Position numbers and translations under genes: made by a program
DNA from: Pollenia angustigena
Taxonomy: Eukaryota > Arthropoda > Insecta > Diptera > Polleniidae
Length of the DNA: 64,000 nucleotides
Assembly: GCA_930367215.1 (NCBI GenBank)
Contig: OV884059.1
Span: 52,298,957-52,362,956, forward strand
Direction of reading: 5' to 3'
The notes under the pieces: model-generated
Told to the model about the DNA's origin: nothing
The model's database searches: none
What the model saw: the letters and a program-made list of their open reading frames with translations, nothing else
Part shown: piece by piece, positions 11,403 through 22,404 of the stretch
Numbering within the stretch: position 1 is the first letter of the stretch
Layout of the letters: each line of letters begins with the position of its first letter

Positions 11403-11546
11403 ATGACAGATAATTCTCGCCGAGAAAAGATACAGAAACACTTGCGTGAGAAAAACCATTTTTTGTTTCATTTCACACTATTTTTGTTGCAATTCACACG
11501 TTTCATGCGGAAAATTTTACGAAGCGAGAAATACAGAAACGAGGTA
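11403..11546 (+). other. Outward-reading open frame in the right end of TIR-A copy 1
   Basis: An ATG at 11403 opens a frame that runs out through the right TIR (MTDNSRREKIQKHLREKNH and on) into flanking DNA without a stop. The same 48-codon frame is open in TIR-A copy 2, where it fuses to the LINE-A reverse transcriptase. In copy 3 it is broken after about 15 codons. No domain is recognised and it may be chance, but it means the element can hand a start codon to whatever lies next to it. Confidence 0.4.
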
Positions 11547-11549
11547 CTG

Positions 11550-11690
11550 CTCTACAAAACATTATTTCTTAAAAAAGCAATCTTGCTAATTGGGCAATTG
11601 TCAGAAGAAGCTGCCGAGGCCAGAAATAAGCACTTACGATTATATCGTACGAATTATTCGAGGAAATTCAGCAGAAGCGATACAGCGAAT
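11550..11690 (+). pseudogene. Fragment of a transposon-type protein (SEEAAEARNK motif)
   Basis: The plus-strand frame reads IGQLSEEAAEARNKH and LRLYRTNYSRKFSR. This resembles a conserved segment I remember from uncharacterised, probably transposon-encoded, proteins of insects and other invertebrates. Only about 40 residues are left, and TIR-A copy 1 sits directly on the upstream side. I cannot name the family and offer this only as a coding relic. Confidence 0.35.
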
Positions 11691-12162
11691 GCATACCATT
11701 CGATGAGAGTATTTCAGTGTATTTTGTTGTTGTTACATTTTGAGCAAGAATATCAATATTAATATCACCAATAACAATAACATCTTGTTTGTTTTTTATT
11801 TTTTTTATTGTTTTGTCAAATTCTATTATAAACTCTTTGACATTTGTTTTTGGCGGTCGATAAACCGTGAGAAGAGAAAGAGTTTTGTTGTTATTAAATA
11901 CATCAATTTGAATAGCTTCGAAAGATATTGTTTTTAGATGAATATAAGCGTGTTGAATGTTTTCTCTTACATATAGTGCTATACCCCTGCCTCTGCCATC
12001 GCGATAAAGGTAGTGAGAGTGAAAACCGTTTATGATATAAATGTTATTCTCATCATTACTTATATATGTTTCGGCAAGAACAATAAAGTTGATGTTGTTT
12101 ACAAGGTTGTGTATGGCTGCCAGGAAAGGTGTAAAATTTAATCGAAGGGAACGGATATTCAT
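11690..12162 (-). pseudogene. LINE-A1 ORF2 endonuclease N-terminal fragment
   Basis: The frame starts at the conserved MNIRSLRLNFTPFL of an APE-type endonuclease and continues through LAETYISNDEN, a DGRGRGIALYV glycine loop, YRPPKTN and VIGDINIDIL. These are the substrate-binding and catalytic blocks of LINE endonucleases, which nick target DNA to prime reverse transcription. It breaks off at the junction near 11690. Compared with A2-A4 it has a few substitutions (for example a Y for N in the ET-x-ISN block). Confidence 0.8.
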
Positions 12163-12269
12163 ATATATTATACAATTGGGATAACTTAAAAAATGTTTAT
12201 CAATTTGATTAAAATTTTCAATTATTATTATTGTTTTAACGGATTAAATATTGATTTGATGGTGTGATA

Positions 12270-13220
12270 AGCTCAATATCATTTATGGTATTAATAATAA
12301 TAAAGTTTGAGATTTCATTATTTTTAACGAAAATAGTGGCATTTTTTACCCAAAAAAATTTCCAGTTGGCTTCTTTGGCCTCAGTTTTTGCAAGCCAAAG
12401 AAAGTGACGTTTGTAAGCGGTGTGATGATCATTGATTTAAATAAAATTCTTGTCATTTTCATCACTTGTTACTATTTTTGATTCAATTCTGTGCCGCCTA
12501 ATTTTTCCCATGAATTCTTTCTTTTTGTTTAATGTTGTAAACTCTACAATTATTTTGTTGGATTTTTTGAGGTGGTATGAGTTGTTGATCTCAGTATCAT
12601 TTATTTCGACGTCTAGGGAGAACATTCTCATTGGAAATATTGTAAATTTCTATGTTTTTATTAAACAATTGTTGTTCTAAATTGTTTATACGTTTATTCA
12701 TGTCATATATTTGCTGTTCCTTTTCTTTATTTTTTTCACAGAGATCACTTACTTGGGATGTTAGCATAGCAAGAGCATTTGTAATTGTATTAAGAGCGGC
12801 GGAATTTGTTTCATTGTTTTGGTTTATTGAAAAGGTTAGTTGTTGTAAACATGTTGTCATTTCGTTTATGTCGGATTTTAAAGTAGACACTTCATTTTTC
12901 ACTTTGTAGACGCTATTGCTGAGATCAATCAGAGACAGGGAATCTTTGAATCTTTTGGAATTCTCATTATTTTCATTTTCATCATGATCACGTTGTTGTT
13001 TTTGTTGGTTTGAAGATTGGGGATTCTCTTCGAAAACGATGTGATACAAATTGTTGCTGTTGGTTGAGTTTTGCATTTCTGGCATCTCCATTCCGCTTTT
13101 CTATCATTGGCCATGGTCGCATACGTTAACTCTGATAGAGAACAACAAGGCGAAAAATGGTTAAGAGAATTGCAAGAGTAACATTTAACATATTTTGTTG
13201 CTAATTGACCTTTGCACTGT
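12270..13220 (-). pseudogene. LINE-A1 ORF1 (PHD finger, coiled coil, FP-like C-terminus), broken
   Basis: Several overlapping minus-strand frames (12437-12631, 12597-13091, 12929-13114) make up one ORF1 homologous to the better copy at 32926-33936. A PHD-type zinc finger, an Asn/Gln/Lys-rich linker and a coiled coil (LCEKNKEKEQQIYDMNKRI) can be read. The C-terminal domain is broken by frameshifts, and a segment present in A4 (NDVLKKIASSL) is missing near 12620. At the site where A4 has a nonsense codon, A1 keeps the sense codon TTA. Confidence 0.75.
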
Positions 13221-13322
13221 TTTAGTTTTTAGTTTTTTTTTGAATATTTGAAGGTACTTTATATATTTATTTATTTATTGATTACAAAGCACAAAATTTA
13301 TTTTAATATTTTTGATTATTTC

Positions 13323-13369
13323 TTATTATTACTATTACTATAACTATTACTATTACTATTACTATTACT
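13323..13369. repeat. (ATTACT)n microsatellite at the 3' end of LINE-A2
   Basis: About eight imperfect ATTACT units lie between the poly(T) of the A2 tail and the 5' end of A1. The array is much shorter than those after A3 and A4. Confidence 0.9.
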
Positions 13370-13423
13370 TTTTTTTTTTTTTTTTCAATTTTAATTTGAA
13401 TTACATTGGTTCTTAAATCTATT

Positions 13424-13452
13424 CCCGCGAAGCCATGGGGCTTATCTGCAAG
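13424..13452 (-). other. 3' terminal stem-loop of LINE-A2
   Basis: Element strand: CTTGC-AGAT-AAGCC-CCAT-GGCTT-C-GCGGG. The inner AAGCC/GGCTT stem is intact. The outer stem has one change (CTTGC instead of CCTGC) compared with A3, A4 and A5. Confidence 0.8.
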
Positions 13453-13592
13453 ATATTAAATTTAGTACAAGCAATTAAATAATAATTAATAATTTAAAGT
13501 TTTTATAACAAATTAGATTTTTTCATTGCGAATTTACGAAATAAAATTTTAATAATTTTTTTCTTTTATGTGTATTTTGTAGGTTTAGTAAA

Positions 13593-14930
13593 TTAGTTGG
13601 TAATATATGTATTAAGAACATTTGGTAGAACAACATCGAGACAGTTCTTCCCATAGTTGTTGCGATATCGTCCAACCTTATACCTTCCATCTGCTCGTCT
13701 TCGGGTATTATACATATGATCAATTGGCTTTAAAAATCTGGGATCATTGTTGAATTCATTAATCATTGTCATTTTATATATACTTTCGACGTTTAGTATT
13801 TGTAGATAAGAGGCCAGTCTACTTGTTGCTGGTTGTACGATGTTCATGTGTGTGATGTTGCTTAAGTACGTGTTACCATTGACGTGTGTGTTGTTGTTTA
13901 CATGTGTGTTGTCGTTCACGTTTGTGTTATTGTTTATGTGTAAGATGTTGTTTACGTGTGAGACGTTCCTTTCGTGAGCGTTGTTGTATACGTGTGAGTT
14001 GTTGTATACGTGTGGGTTGTTGTTTATGTGCGTGTTGTTGTTTACCAGTGTATTGTTATTTATGTGTGTGTTGTTGTTTACGTATGTATTGTTGTTTACG
14101 TGTGAGACGTTGCTTTCGTGAGCGTTGTTGTATACGTGTGGGTTGTTGTATACGTGTGGGTTGTTGTTTATGTGCGTGTTGTTGTTAACCAGTGCATTGT
14201 TATTTAGGTGTGTGTTGTTGTTTACGTGTGTGTTGTTATTTACGTGTGAAACATTGCTTTCGTGAGCGTTGTTGTATACGTGTGGGTTGTTGCTTATGTG
14301 TGTATTGTTGTTTACCAGTGCATTGTTATTTGTGTGTGTGTTGTTGTTTACGTGTGAGACGTTGCTTCCGTGAGCATTGTTGTATACGAGTGGGTTGTTG
14401 TTTATGTGCGTGTTGTTGTTTACCAGTGTATTGGTATTTATGTGTGTGTTGTTGTTTTCGTGTGAGACGTTGCTTTCGTGAGCGTTGTTGTAAACGTGAA
14501 GGTTGTTGTTTATGTGCGTGTTGTTGTTTACCAGTGTATTGTTGTTTATGTGTACGTTGTTGTTTACGCGTGTGTTGTTTTCTATGTGTGTGTCGGTGTT
14601 TACGTGTGTATTGACGTCGATATCATGCGTATTGTTTATGTTACCATATATTAAGGCGTATTGTATCTGTTGTCTATTGCGTGTTTGGCTTTTTAACAAT
14701 ATTTTAAGGATTTGATTTTGCGTTTGTTGTAAACATTTACAGTATGTGGATCTACCCCACGCTGTGATGCCATGTCTTAAATACGATTCTGCTAAAGAAA
14801 AGTACGCTTGTTTGAGGACAGAAAAGGTAGCACAGTTACTTAAGTGAAAAAGGCTGGAAGCTGATTTTCTTAGTTTTTTGCGAACATATTGTATGTGTGT
14901 TAGCCACTTGAAGTTCTCGTCGACATGCAC
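13593..14930 (-). pseudogene. LINE-A2 ORF2 C-terminal part with Asn/His/Val repeat domain
   Basis: The frame begins in the RT thumb region (HVDENFKWLTHIQYVRKKL, then YLRHGITAWG). It then enters a repeat domain of about 240 residues built from x-H-V/I-N-N-N units and a longer repeat with PHVYNNAHESNVSHV. It ends with a conserved domain (TSRLASYLQILNVESIYKM, YNTRRRADGRYKVGRYRNN). The N-terminal part is separated from the RT frame by a one-base loss near 14945. The C-terminus differs from A3/A4 because of a short insertion near 13604. The role of the repeat domain is unknown; it is present in every LINE-A and LINE-B copy here that reaches this region. Confidence 0.85.
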
Positions 14931-14932
14931 AC

Positions 14933-17269
14933 CTAAGTATTTGTATGTTCAACTTTTTCTATTAGCGTGCTGCATGTGTCTGCAGTCGAACTATATGTGT
15001 TATGTAGGCAATCATTTGTATGAAATTTTAAGACAATTTTACAATTTGACAGATGTGGTGGTTTTATGTGCATGACTTTAGTCTTTGTTGAATTGATAAC
15101 AAGGCCGTTATCATGACTCCATCTTGTTATAATATCCAGCTCTTTCTGCATAATTGTGTTGGCTTCATCAATTTTCTTGTGACATACTAATATTGCAGTG
15201 TCATCTGCATATGCAAATGTTGTGCTGTTTTTGAGGACATTTATCATATCGTTTGCATATATAAGGTAAAGAATAGGACCAAGTTTTGAGCCTTGGGGAA
15301 CACCGTTTTTATTTGAGGGGGTCTCGTCATTTAAGCTGTTACTAATTCTTACCCTATATGTTCTTAGTTGTAGATAGTTTTCAAACCACTGCAGACATTT
15401 TCCTCTAACACCATATCGTTCTAGGATTTCCAATAGATTACTGTGTGAAAGCGTATCAAATGCTTTACTTAAATCAATAAATAGTGCCAAGCAGTGAGTG
15501 TTTTCGCTTAAGCACTTATTTACATGATTTGCAAAGTCGCCCAACAATTTATTTATATTCTTTCCTTTTTGGAATCCGTATTGGTTTGGGTTTATAATGT
15601 TATATTTTTTTAAAAATTCATTAAGCCTCCTTACTATTATTTCTTCCAGTACCTTTTCAATAATTGGTAGTATAGAGATTGCTCTGTAGTTGTTACAATC
15701 ATTTTTTATACCATTTTTAAAAATCGGTCGAACTATTGATGTCTTTAACAGCATCGGGATTGTAGCGCTATTGATGCTGGAGTTTATAAACAACGTTATT
15801 AACGAAGTTAAAAAGCTAGCGTTATTTTTTATGTCCTTTGGCCTTATGTTATCTACACCTGCACCTTTTTTTACGTTTATGTTTTTTAAAATTCCAAAAA
15901 TTTCATCCTGAGTAGTAGCAGAGAGATACATGGAGTTTTGCACCGTTGGTTTTATGTATTCTAAAGTTTTTATGTCACACATGTGGAGAATGTTGTTAAC
16001 ATTATTATTAAAATTAAGAGCAAATTTGTTTGCTATGGCCGAAATGTTTTCGCTTTTAAAGTTTTTAATGAATGCTTGATCCAGATTGTTATATTTTTTG
16101 CCCGTTATTTCGTTTATCAGTTGCCAGGTTACACGCATGTTTTTTTTTATTTTCTATAAATTTTAGTTTGAAATAATTGTTTTTTGCATAATTTAATTTT
16201 TTGTTTAATATATTTCTAAACTTTTTATATTCATTTTCAAAATTTTTATTGTTTTTATTGTTTCTCCACTTGCTATAAAGTTTATCCCTAATAGTACAAT
16301 ATTTTAATAAATTATCGTTCAACCACGGATTCACTTTCCTACTATTATTTTTATTTCTTTTGTATGGTGTGTTTGCCTTTTTATAAATATTGTTAAATTT
16401 TTCACAAATTATGTTAAACATATCATTAGTGTTTAGATCTTGTTCAACTATGGCATTCCAATTACATTCTTTAATATATTTATTAACTTTGTAGTTATTG
16501 ATTTTACTACTCTGATTTGGTATGTTTTGCTCACCCTGCTTTTGATTTTTTTTGTTTCATAAACACAACAAAAAAGACCGTAGTGGTCAGATATACTTGT
16601 TCTAACTATTGAAGCATGTGTTTGTGTTGCTGTATTATTGCTACGTACAAATATGTGATCAATGCATGTACTTGTTCTTTTGTTTATATCTTCCCTCGTA
16701 CTTTCTTTTATTATGCATTGCAGACCATTCGATGAGAGCATTTCAGTGTATTTTGTTGTTGTTATATTTTGAGTAAGAATATCAATATTAATATCACCAA
16801 TAACAATAACATCTTGTTTGTTTTTTATTTTATTTATTGTTTTGTCAAGTTCTATTATAAACTCTTTGACATTCGTTTTTGGTGGTCTATAAACCGTGAT
16901 AAGAGAAAGAGTTTTGTTGTTATTAAATATATCAATTTGAATAGCTTCGAAAGAGATTGTTTTTAGTTGAATATAAGCGTGTTGAATGTTTTCTCTTACA
17001 TATAGTGCTATACCCCCGCCTCTGCCATCGCGATTAATGTAGTGAGAGTGAAAGCCGTTTATGTTATAAATATTATTCTCATCATTACTTATATTTGTTT
17101 CGGCAAGAACAATAAAATTGATGTTGTTTACAAGGTTGTGTATGGATGCCAGGAAAGGTGTAAAATTTAATCGAAGGGAACGGATATTCATATATATTAT
17201 ACAATTGGGATAACTTAAAAAATGTTTATCAATTTGATTAAAATTTTCAATTATTTTTACGGGATTCAT
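14933..17269 (-). pseudogene. LINE-A2 ORF2: endonuclease and reverse transcriptase
   Basis: The endonuclease occupies 16448-17269 (starting MNPVKIIENF; MNIRSLRLNF, LAETNISND, DGRGGGIAL, VIGDINIDIL, ISDHYGLFC). A linker lies at 16089-16421 and the RT at 14933-16138. RT motifs are KGAGVDNIRPKDIK, ALFIDLSKAFDTLSH, NGVPQGSKLGPILY and the catalytic YADDTAILV. PHD-containing ORF1 plus APE endonuclease plus this RT fits the CR1/Jockey group. Three frame breaks (near 16430, 16115 and 14935) make it inactive. A2 lacks the short deletion shared by A3 and A4 after HLSNCKI. Confidence 0.85.
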
Positions 17270-17332
17270 ATGTAATTATGTTATTTCTTTTTACGAATTA
17301 AATATTAAATTGATGGTGTGATTATTTAATTG

Positions 17333-17443
17333 ATTACTATTACTATTACTATTGCTATTACTATTACTATTACTATTACTATTACTATTACTATTACTAT
17401 TACTATTACTATTACTATTACTATTACTATTACTATTACTATT
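17333..17443. repeat. (ATTACT)n microsatellite, about 18 units
   Basis: Nearly perfect 6-bp repeat with one TTGCTA variant, located between the 5' end of A2 and the poly(T) of the A3 tail. Confidence 0.95.
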
Positions 17444-17499
17444 TTTTTTTTTTTAATTTTTCAATTTTAATTTGAATTACATTGGTTCTTAAATCTATT

Positions 17500-17528
17500 C
17501 CCGCGAAGCCATGGGGCTTATCTGCAGG
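17500..17528 (-). other. 3' terminal stem-loop of LINE-A3
   Basis: Element strand: CCTGC-AGAT-AAGCC-CCAT-GGCTT-C-GCGGG. Both stems are complete. Confidence 0.85.
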
Positions 17529-17592
17529 ATATTAAATTTAGTACAAGCAATTAAATAATAATTAATAAGTTTTTATAACAAATTAGATTTTT

Positions 17593-18978
17593 TCATTGCG
17601 AATTTACGAAATAAAATTTTAATAATTTTTTTCTTTTATGTGTATTTTGTAGGTTTAGTAAATTAGTTGGTAATTTATTAAGAACATTTGGTAGAGCAAC
17701 ATCGAGACAGTTCTTCCCATAGTTGTTGCGATATCGTCCAACCTTATACCTTCCATCTGCTCGTCTTCGGGTATTATACATATGATCAATTGGCTTTAAA
17801 AATCTGGGATCATTGTTGAATTCATTAATCATTGTCATTTTATATATACTTTCGACGTTTAGTATTTGTAGATAAGAGGCTAGTCTACTTGTTGCTGGTT
17901 GTACGATGTTCATGTGTGTGATGTTGCTTAAGTACGTGTTACCGTTGACGTGTGTGTTGTTGTTTACATGTGTGTTGTCGTTCACGTTTGTGTTATTGTT
18001 TATGTGTAAGATGTTGTTTACGTGTGAGACGTTCCTTTCGTGAGCGTTGTTGTATACGTGTGAGTTGTTGTATACGTGTGGGTTGTTGTTTATGTGCGTG
18101 TTGTTGTTTACCAGTGTATTGTTATTTATGTGTGTGTTGTTGCTTACGTATGTATTTTTGTTTACGTGTGAGACGTTGCTTTCGTGAGCGTTGTTGTATA
18201 CGTGTGGGTTGTTGTTTATGTGCGTGTTGTTGTTAACCAGTGCATTGTTATTTAGGTGTGTGTTGTTGTTTACGTGTGTGTTGTTATTTACGTGTGAAAC
18301 ATTGCTTTCGTGAGCGTTGTTGTATACGTGTGGGTTGTTGCTTATGTGTGTATTGTTGTTTACCAGTGCATTGTTATTTATGTGTGTGTTGTTGTTTACG
18401 TGTGGGACGTTGCTTCCGTGAGCATTGTTGTATACGAGTGGGTTGTTGTTTATGTGCGTGTTGTTGTTTACCAGTGTATTGGTATTTATGTGTGTGTTGT
18501 TGTTTACGTGTGAGACGTTGCTTTCGTGAGCGTTGTTGTAAACGTGAAGGTTGTTGTTTATGTGCGTGTTGTTGTTTATCAGTGTATTGTTGTTTATGTG
18601 TACGTTGTTGTTTACGCGTGTGTTGTTTTCTATGTGTGTGTCGGTGTTTACGTGTGTATTGACGTCGATATCATGCGTATTGTTTATGTTACCATATATT
18701 AAGGCGTATTGTATCTGTTGTCTATTGCGTGTTTGGCTTTTTAACAATATTTTAAGGATTTGATTTTGCGTTTGTTGTAAACTTTTACAGTTTGTGGATC
18801 TACCCCACGCTGTGATGCCATGTCTTAAATACGATTCTGCTAAAGAAAAGTACGCTTGTTTGAGGACAGAAAAGGTAGCATAGTTACTTAAGTGAAAAAG
18901 GCTGGAAGCTGATTTTCTTAGTTTTTTGCGAACATATTGTATGTGTGTTAGCCACTTGAAGTTCTCGTCGACATGCAC
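17593..18978 (-). pseudogene. LINE-A3 ORF2 C-terminal part with Asn/His/Val repeat domain
   Basis: 461 codons with the same organisation as A2: RT thumb, repeat domain at about residues 99-348, then the conserved C-terminal domain ending KKLLKFYFVNSQ. The long repeat (about 36-42 residues, with HVYNNAHESNVSHV) occurs about five times, and the basic unit is six residues. The open Cys-rich frames on the other strand are mirror images of this repeat. It is cut off from the RT by the deletion near 19067. Confidence 0.85.
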
Positions 18979-19066
18979 ACCTAAGTATTTGTATGTTTCA
19001 ACTTTTTCTATTAGCGTGCTGCATGTGTCTGCAGTCGAACTATATGTGTTATGTAGGCAATCATTA

Positions 19067-20566
19067 TTATGAAATTTTACAATTTGAAAGATGTGGTGGT
19101 TTTATGTGCATGACTTTAGTCTTTGTTGAATTGATAACAAGGCCGTTATCATGACTCCATCTTGTTATAATATCCAGCTCTTTCTGCATAATTGTGTTGG
19201 CTTCATCAATTTTCTTGTGACATACTAATATTGCAGTGTCATCTGCATATGCAAATGTTGTGCTGTTTTTGAGGACATTTATCATATCGTTTGCATATAT
19301 AAGGTAAAGAATAGGACCAAGTTTTGAGCCTTGGGGAACACCGTTTTTATATGAGGGGGTCTCGTCACTTAAGCTGTTACTAATTCTTACCCTATATGTT
19401 CTTAATTGTAGATAGTTTTCAAACCACTGCAGACATTTTCCTCTAACACCATATCGTTCTAGGATTTCCAATAGATTACTGTGTGAAAGCGTATCAAATG
19501 CTTTACTAAAATCAATAAATAGCGCCAAGCAGTGAGTGTTTTCGCTTAAGCACTTATTTACATGATTTGCAAAGTTGCCCAACAATTTATTTATATTCTT
19601 TCCTTTTTGGAATCCGTATTGGTTTGGGTTTATAATGTTATATTTTTTTAAAAATTCATTAAGCCTCCTTACTATTATTTCTTCCAGTACCTTTTCAATA
19701 ATTGGTAGTATAGAGATTGGTCTGTAGTTGTTAGAATCATTTTTTATACCATTTTTAAAAATCGGTCGAACTATTGATGTCTTTAACAGCATCGGGATTG
19801 TAGCGCTATTGATGCTGGAGTTTATAAACGACGTTATTAACGAAGTTAAAAAGCTAGCGTTATTTTTTATGTCCTTTGGCCTTATGTTATCTACACCTGC
19901 ACCTTTTTTTACGTTTATGTTTTTTAAAATTCCAAAAATTTCATCCTGAGTAGTAGCAGAGAGATACATGGAGTTTTGCACCGTTGGTTTTATGTATTCT
20001 AAAGTTTTTATGTCACACATGTGGAGAATGTTGTTAACATTATTATTAAAATTAAGAGCAAATTTGTTTGCTATGGCCGAAATGTTTTCGCTTTTAAAGT
20101 TTTTAATGAATGCTTGATCCAGATTGTTATATTTTTTGCCCGTTATTTCGTTTATCAGTTGCCAGGTTACACGCATGTTTTTTTTATTTTCTATAAATTT
20201 TAGTTTGTAATAATTGTTTTTTGCATAATTTAATTTTTTGTTTAATATATTTCTAAACTTTTTATATTCATTTTCATAATTTTTATTGTTTCTCCACTTG
20301 CTATAAAGTTTATCCCTAATAGTACAATATTTTAATAAATTATCGTTCAACCACGGATTCACTTTCCTACTATTATTTTTATTTCTTTTGTATGGTGTGT
20401 TTGCCTTTTTATAAATATTGTTAAATTTTTCACAAATTATGTTAAACATATCATTAGTGTTTAGATCTTGTTCAACTATGGCATTCCAATTACATTCTTT
20501 AATATATTTATTAACTTTGTAGTTATTGATTTTACAACTCTGATTTGGTATGTTTTCCTCACCCTG
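19067..20566 (-). pseudogene. LINE-A3 ORF2: linker and reverse transcriptase
   Basis: RT motifs are as in A2, with YADDTAILV near 19240. The frame ends prematurely after HLSNCKIS because of a net loss of about 10 bases that A4 shares. The open frame continues beyond 20566 into TIR-A copy 2 up to an ATG at 20710, but those first 48 codons are transposon sequence, so the apparent 547-codon protein is a chance fusion. In this copy the two frame breaks seen in A2's endonuclease-RT linker are absent because the linker has a different length. Confidence 0.85.
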
Positions 20567-21332
20567 TACCTCGTTTCTGTATTTCTCGCTTCGTAAAATT
20601 TTCCGCATGAAACGTGTGAATTGCAACAAAAATAGTGTGAAATGAAACAAAAAATGGTTTTTCTCACGCAAGTGTTTCTGTATCTTTTCTTCGCGAGAAT
20701 TATCTGTCATTTTAATAATTTTCCAGCAATTATTGGAAGGATGCGAGAAAAAGTGTTTCTATAACAATGTTTTGCGAAAAGTTTCTTTCAAGAACTGTCA
20801 AAATAAGTCGCATTTGAAATTGGTGGCGAGAAAAACAAAATGTAGATATTTTGAATTTAAAATATGTTTATATACTATTTTTTTAAAATAAATAAAAAAA
20901 TAGAATAAATATAAATGATGAATGCATAATTTATATGATGAAAATAAACAAAAAACCATTGTTATATTTTGTCATTTTTAATTTTTTTTTATCCTTTTCT
21001 TGTTTTGGTTTTAATCAGTGCTGCCAGATAAATTTGTGTCAGAATCGTCGTAAAAGATCCTCCTTTTTGTTTTAAAAATCGTGTAATTTAAAATAAATTT
21101 TAAACAAATTTGTTTCGACTTTTATTAAAACATAATCAAACAAAAACAAAGTTAAAGTTCATGGGTATTTAATAATTTCTTTAAATTTATATTTCTTTTG
21201 TTAAGCTGAAGGATAATTTTTTATAAAACTATTTATTTTCTTTAATCCGATAACAATTAAAAATTGTTTTTCCCTTAAGAAGTCACACAAAGGCATGAGA
21301 AAATATCATATTAAACAAAAAATAAAATAAAT

Positions 21333-21988
21333 GGCCCATAACTATAGTCATAAACAAAGCATACTTTAAGAGTTCTAAAGTAAACTTTTATTAAAAATAT
21401 GATTTTGATCTACTATAGACAAGCAAAAGCATACCTTACACGTTAAACCCGATGTTAATTTTAAAACCAGCTGAAGTTGTGTTTAACTCATTTAACAACA
21501 GCATCAGCTGTTTTTCGCCAAATAAAAAAGTACTTGCAAAAAGTTAAAAATGTTTATGTTATAAGATGTTGGCTGATATTTTGCAATTATTAATGATTTG
21601 CAGGAAAACTTTTATGGAAAGAAACACAAAATATATATGTATAGGCGCTAATTGGGCAATTTTGGCCTAGCGTTTTACACAAAGTTTTGTAATTTTGTTG
21701 TTGCTTTCTACATAAAATCATATTGCGTGTTTCAACCGTACAAGATATGCAGTGCTTTATTTATATTTTAATTTTCAATGTCGGCTGCTTAAAGTTGCCA
21801 CTTGCTTATATTTTGTTGTATGTTGTATGAAAAATTTGCTACATTTGAGGTGGCACCCAGTTAAAGTCGGTTCAATTTAAAACATACTTTAGTTTCGACA
21901 ATAGTAGCAAAATATTTAAAAGAATGTTTTTATTTTAAAGTTGTTTTTAAATAGAACCGATTTTAGCGTTTGACTATGATTATGGGCC
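21333..21988. mobile_element. Inner element with GGCCCATAA ends, copy 2
   Basis: 656 bp, flanked by AAT at 21330-21332 and 21989-21991 (the complement of the ATT around copy 1). Ends GGCCCATAACTATAG and CATAGTCAAACG (as complement) are imperfect inverted repeats. Non-coding. It contains the empty sites for the Jockey LINE and the Harbinger-like MITE of copy 1. Confidence 0.85.
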
Positions 21989-22404
21989 AATATTTTTACA
22001 AAAGCAAAAAGAAGCCAAGCTTAATAAAATAAACATACATCCTTATTTAAAATAGATAAATATAGATAAATAGATACATTTTTTAATTATATCAGCTTTG
22101 TGAAAAGCCTAGAATTCATAGTGACAACGTTGTTTTATATTTATTAGAGTTGTGTCGGTCATGAACGAACTAGTTCAATTGAACGGTTCAGTCAGATGAA
22201 CGATGAACGGCCGTTCAGTTTCATCGTTCAATTCCGTTCAATCGGTCACTTGCAAGGTTCACTTGGGTCTTTTTAGTAAGTCGATCACTTGTTTACGAAA
22301 CAACTGGTTGAAAAGAAACAACAATACTATTGTGGTGTATATGTGATGCCATATAATATACTTATTTCATTTACTCATTGCTTTACACATTTTCATAATA
22401 CGAT

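Larger units (their letters stand above)
6840..11546. mobile_element. TIR-A copy 1: non-coding DNA transposon with CTG duplication
   Basis: A 23-bp perfect terminal inverted repeat begins TACCTCGTTTCTG at 6840 and is mirrored at the right end, which finishes at 11546. CTG is duplicated at 6837-6839 and 11547-11549. The motif GTTTCTGTAT recurs as a subterminal repeat roughly 90-100 bp inside each end. The core is about 2.9 kb after removing its passengers (an inner element at 8307-10761 that contains a Jockey LINE and a MITE). No transposase frame is visible, so it is non-autonomous. Copies 2 and 3 lie at 20567-28032 and 58717-61101. Confidence 0.9.
11690..13322 (-). mobile_element. LINE-A copy A1: ORF1 and endonuclease start, 3' part missing
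   Basis: Minus-strand LINE-A sequence runs from a complete-looking 5' end near 13322 (matching the 5' end of A4 near 34018) through ORF1 and the first part of the ORF2 endonuclease. It stops at about 11690, where it joins unrelated DNA. Loss of the 3' part is not the usual LINE truncation, so a later deletion or rearrangement is likely. Its 5' end abuts the (ATTACT)n tail of A2. Confidence 0.85.
13323..17324 (-). mobile_element. LINE-A copy A2: ORF2-only unit of about 4.0 kb
   Basis: The unit contains the whole ORF2, the 3' UTR with the conserved stem-loop (13424-13452), poly(A) and a microsatellite. It is cut off at the ORF1/ORF2 boundary. The 5' end falls right after GATGGTGTGATTA (plus-strand reading), the same base as in A3. 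A2 is flanked by LINE-A sequence in the same orientation on both sides. Confidence 0.9.
17333..20566 (-). mobile_element. LINE-A copy A3, 3' portion
   Basis: This is the 3' two thirds of A3. The element continues at 28033-28822 on the other side of TIR-A copy 2. A3 and A4 appear identical over the 461-codon C-terminal frame and share the same short deletion in RT, so they are recent duplicates or sister copies. Confidence 0.9.

Noticed and set aside
13886..14614. Cys-rich plus-strand ORFs (also at 17952-18662 and 29533-30243)
   Set aside because: They are the reverse complement of the Asn/His/Val repeat in LINE-A ORF2; the Cys, Leu and Val runs follow from the repeat and the cysteines have no finger spacing.
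19067..20710. 547-codon protein starting MTDNSR
   Set aside because: Chance fusion of the TIR-A end with the LINE-A linker and RT; not an ancestral gene.
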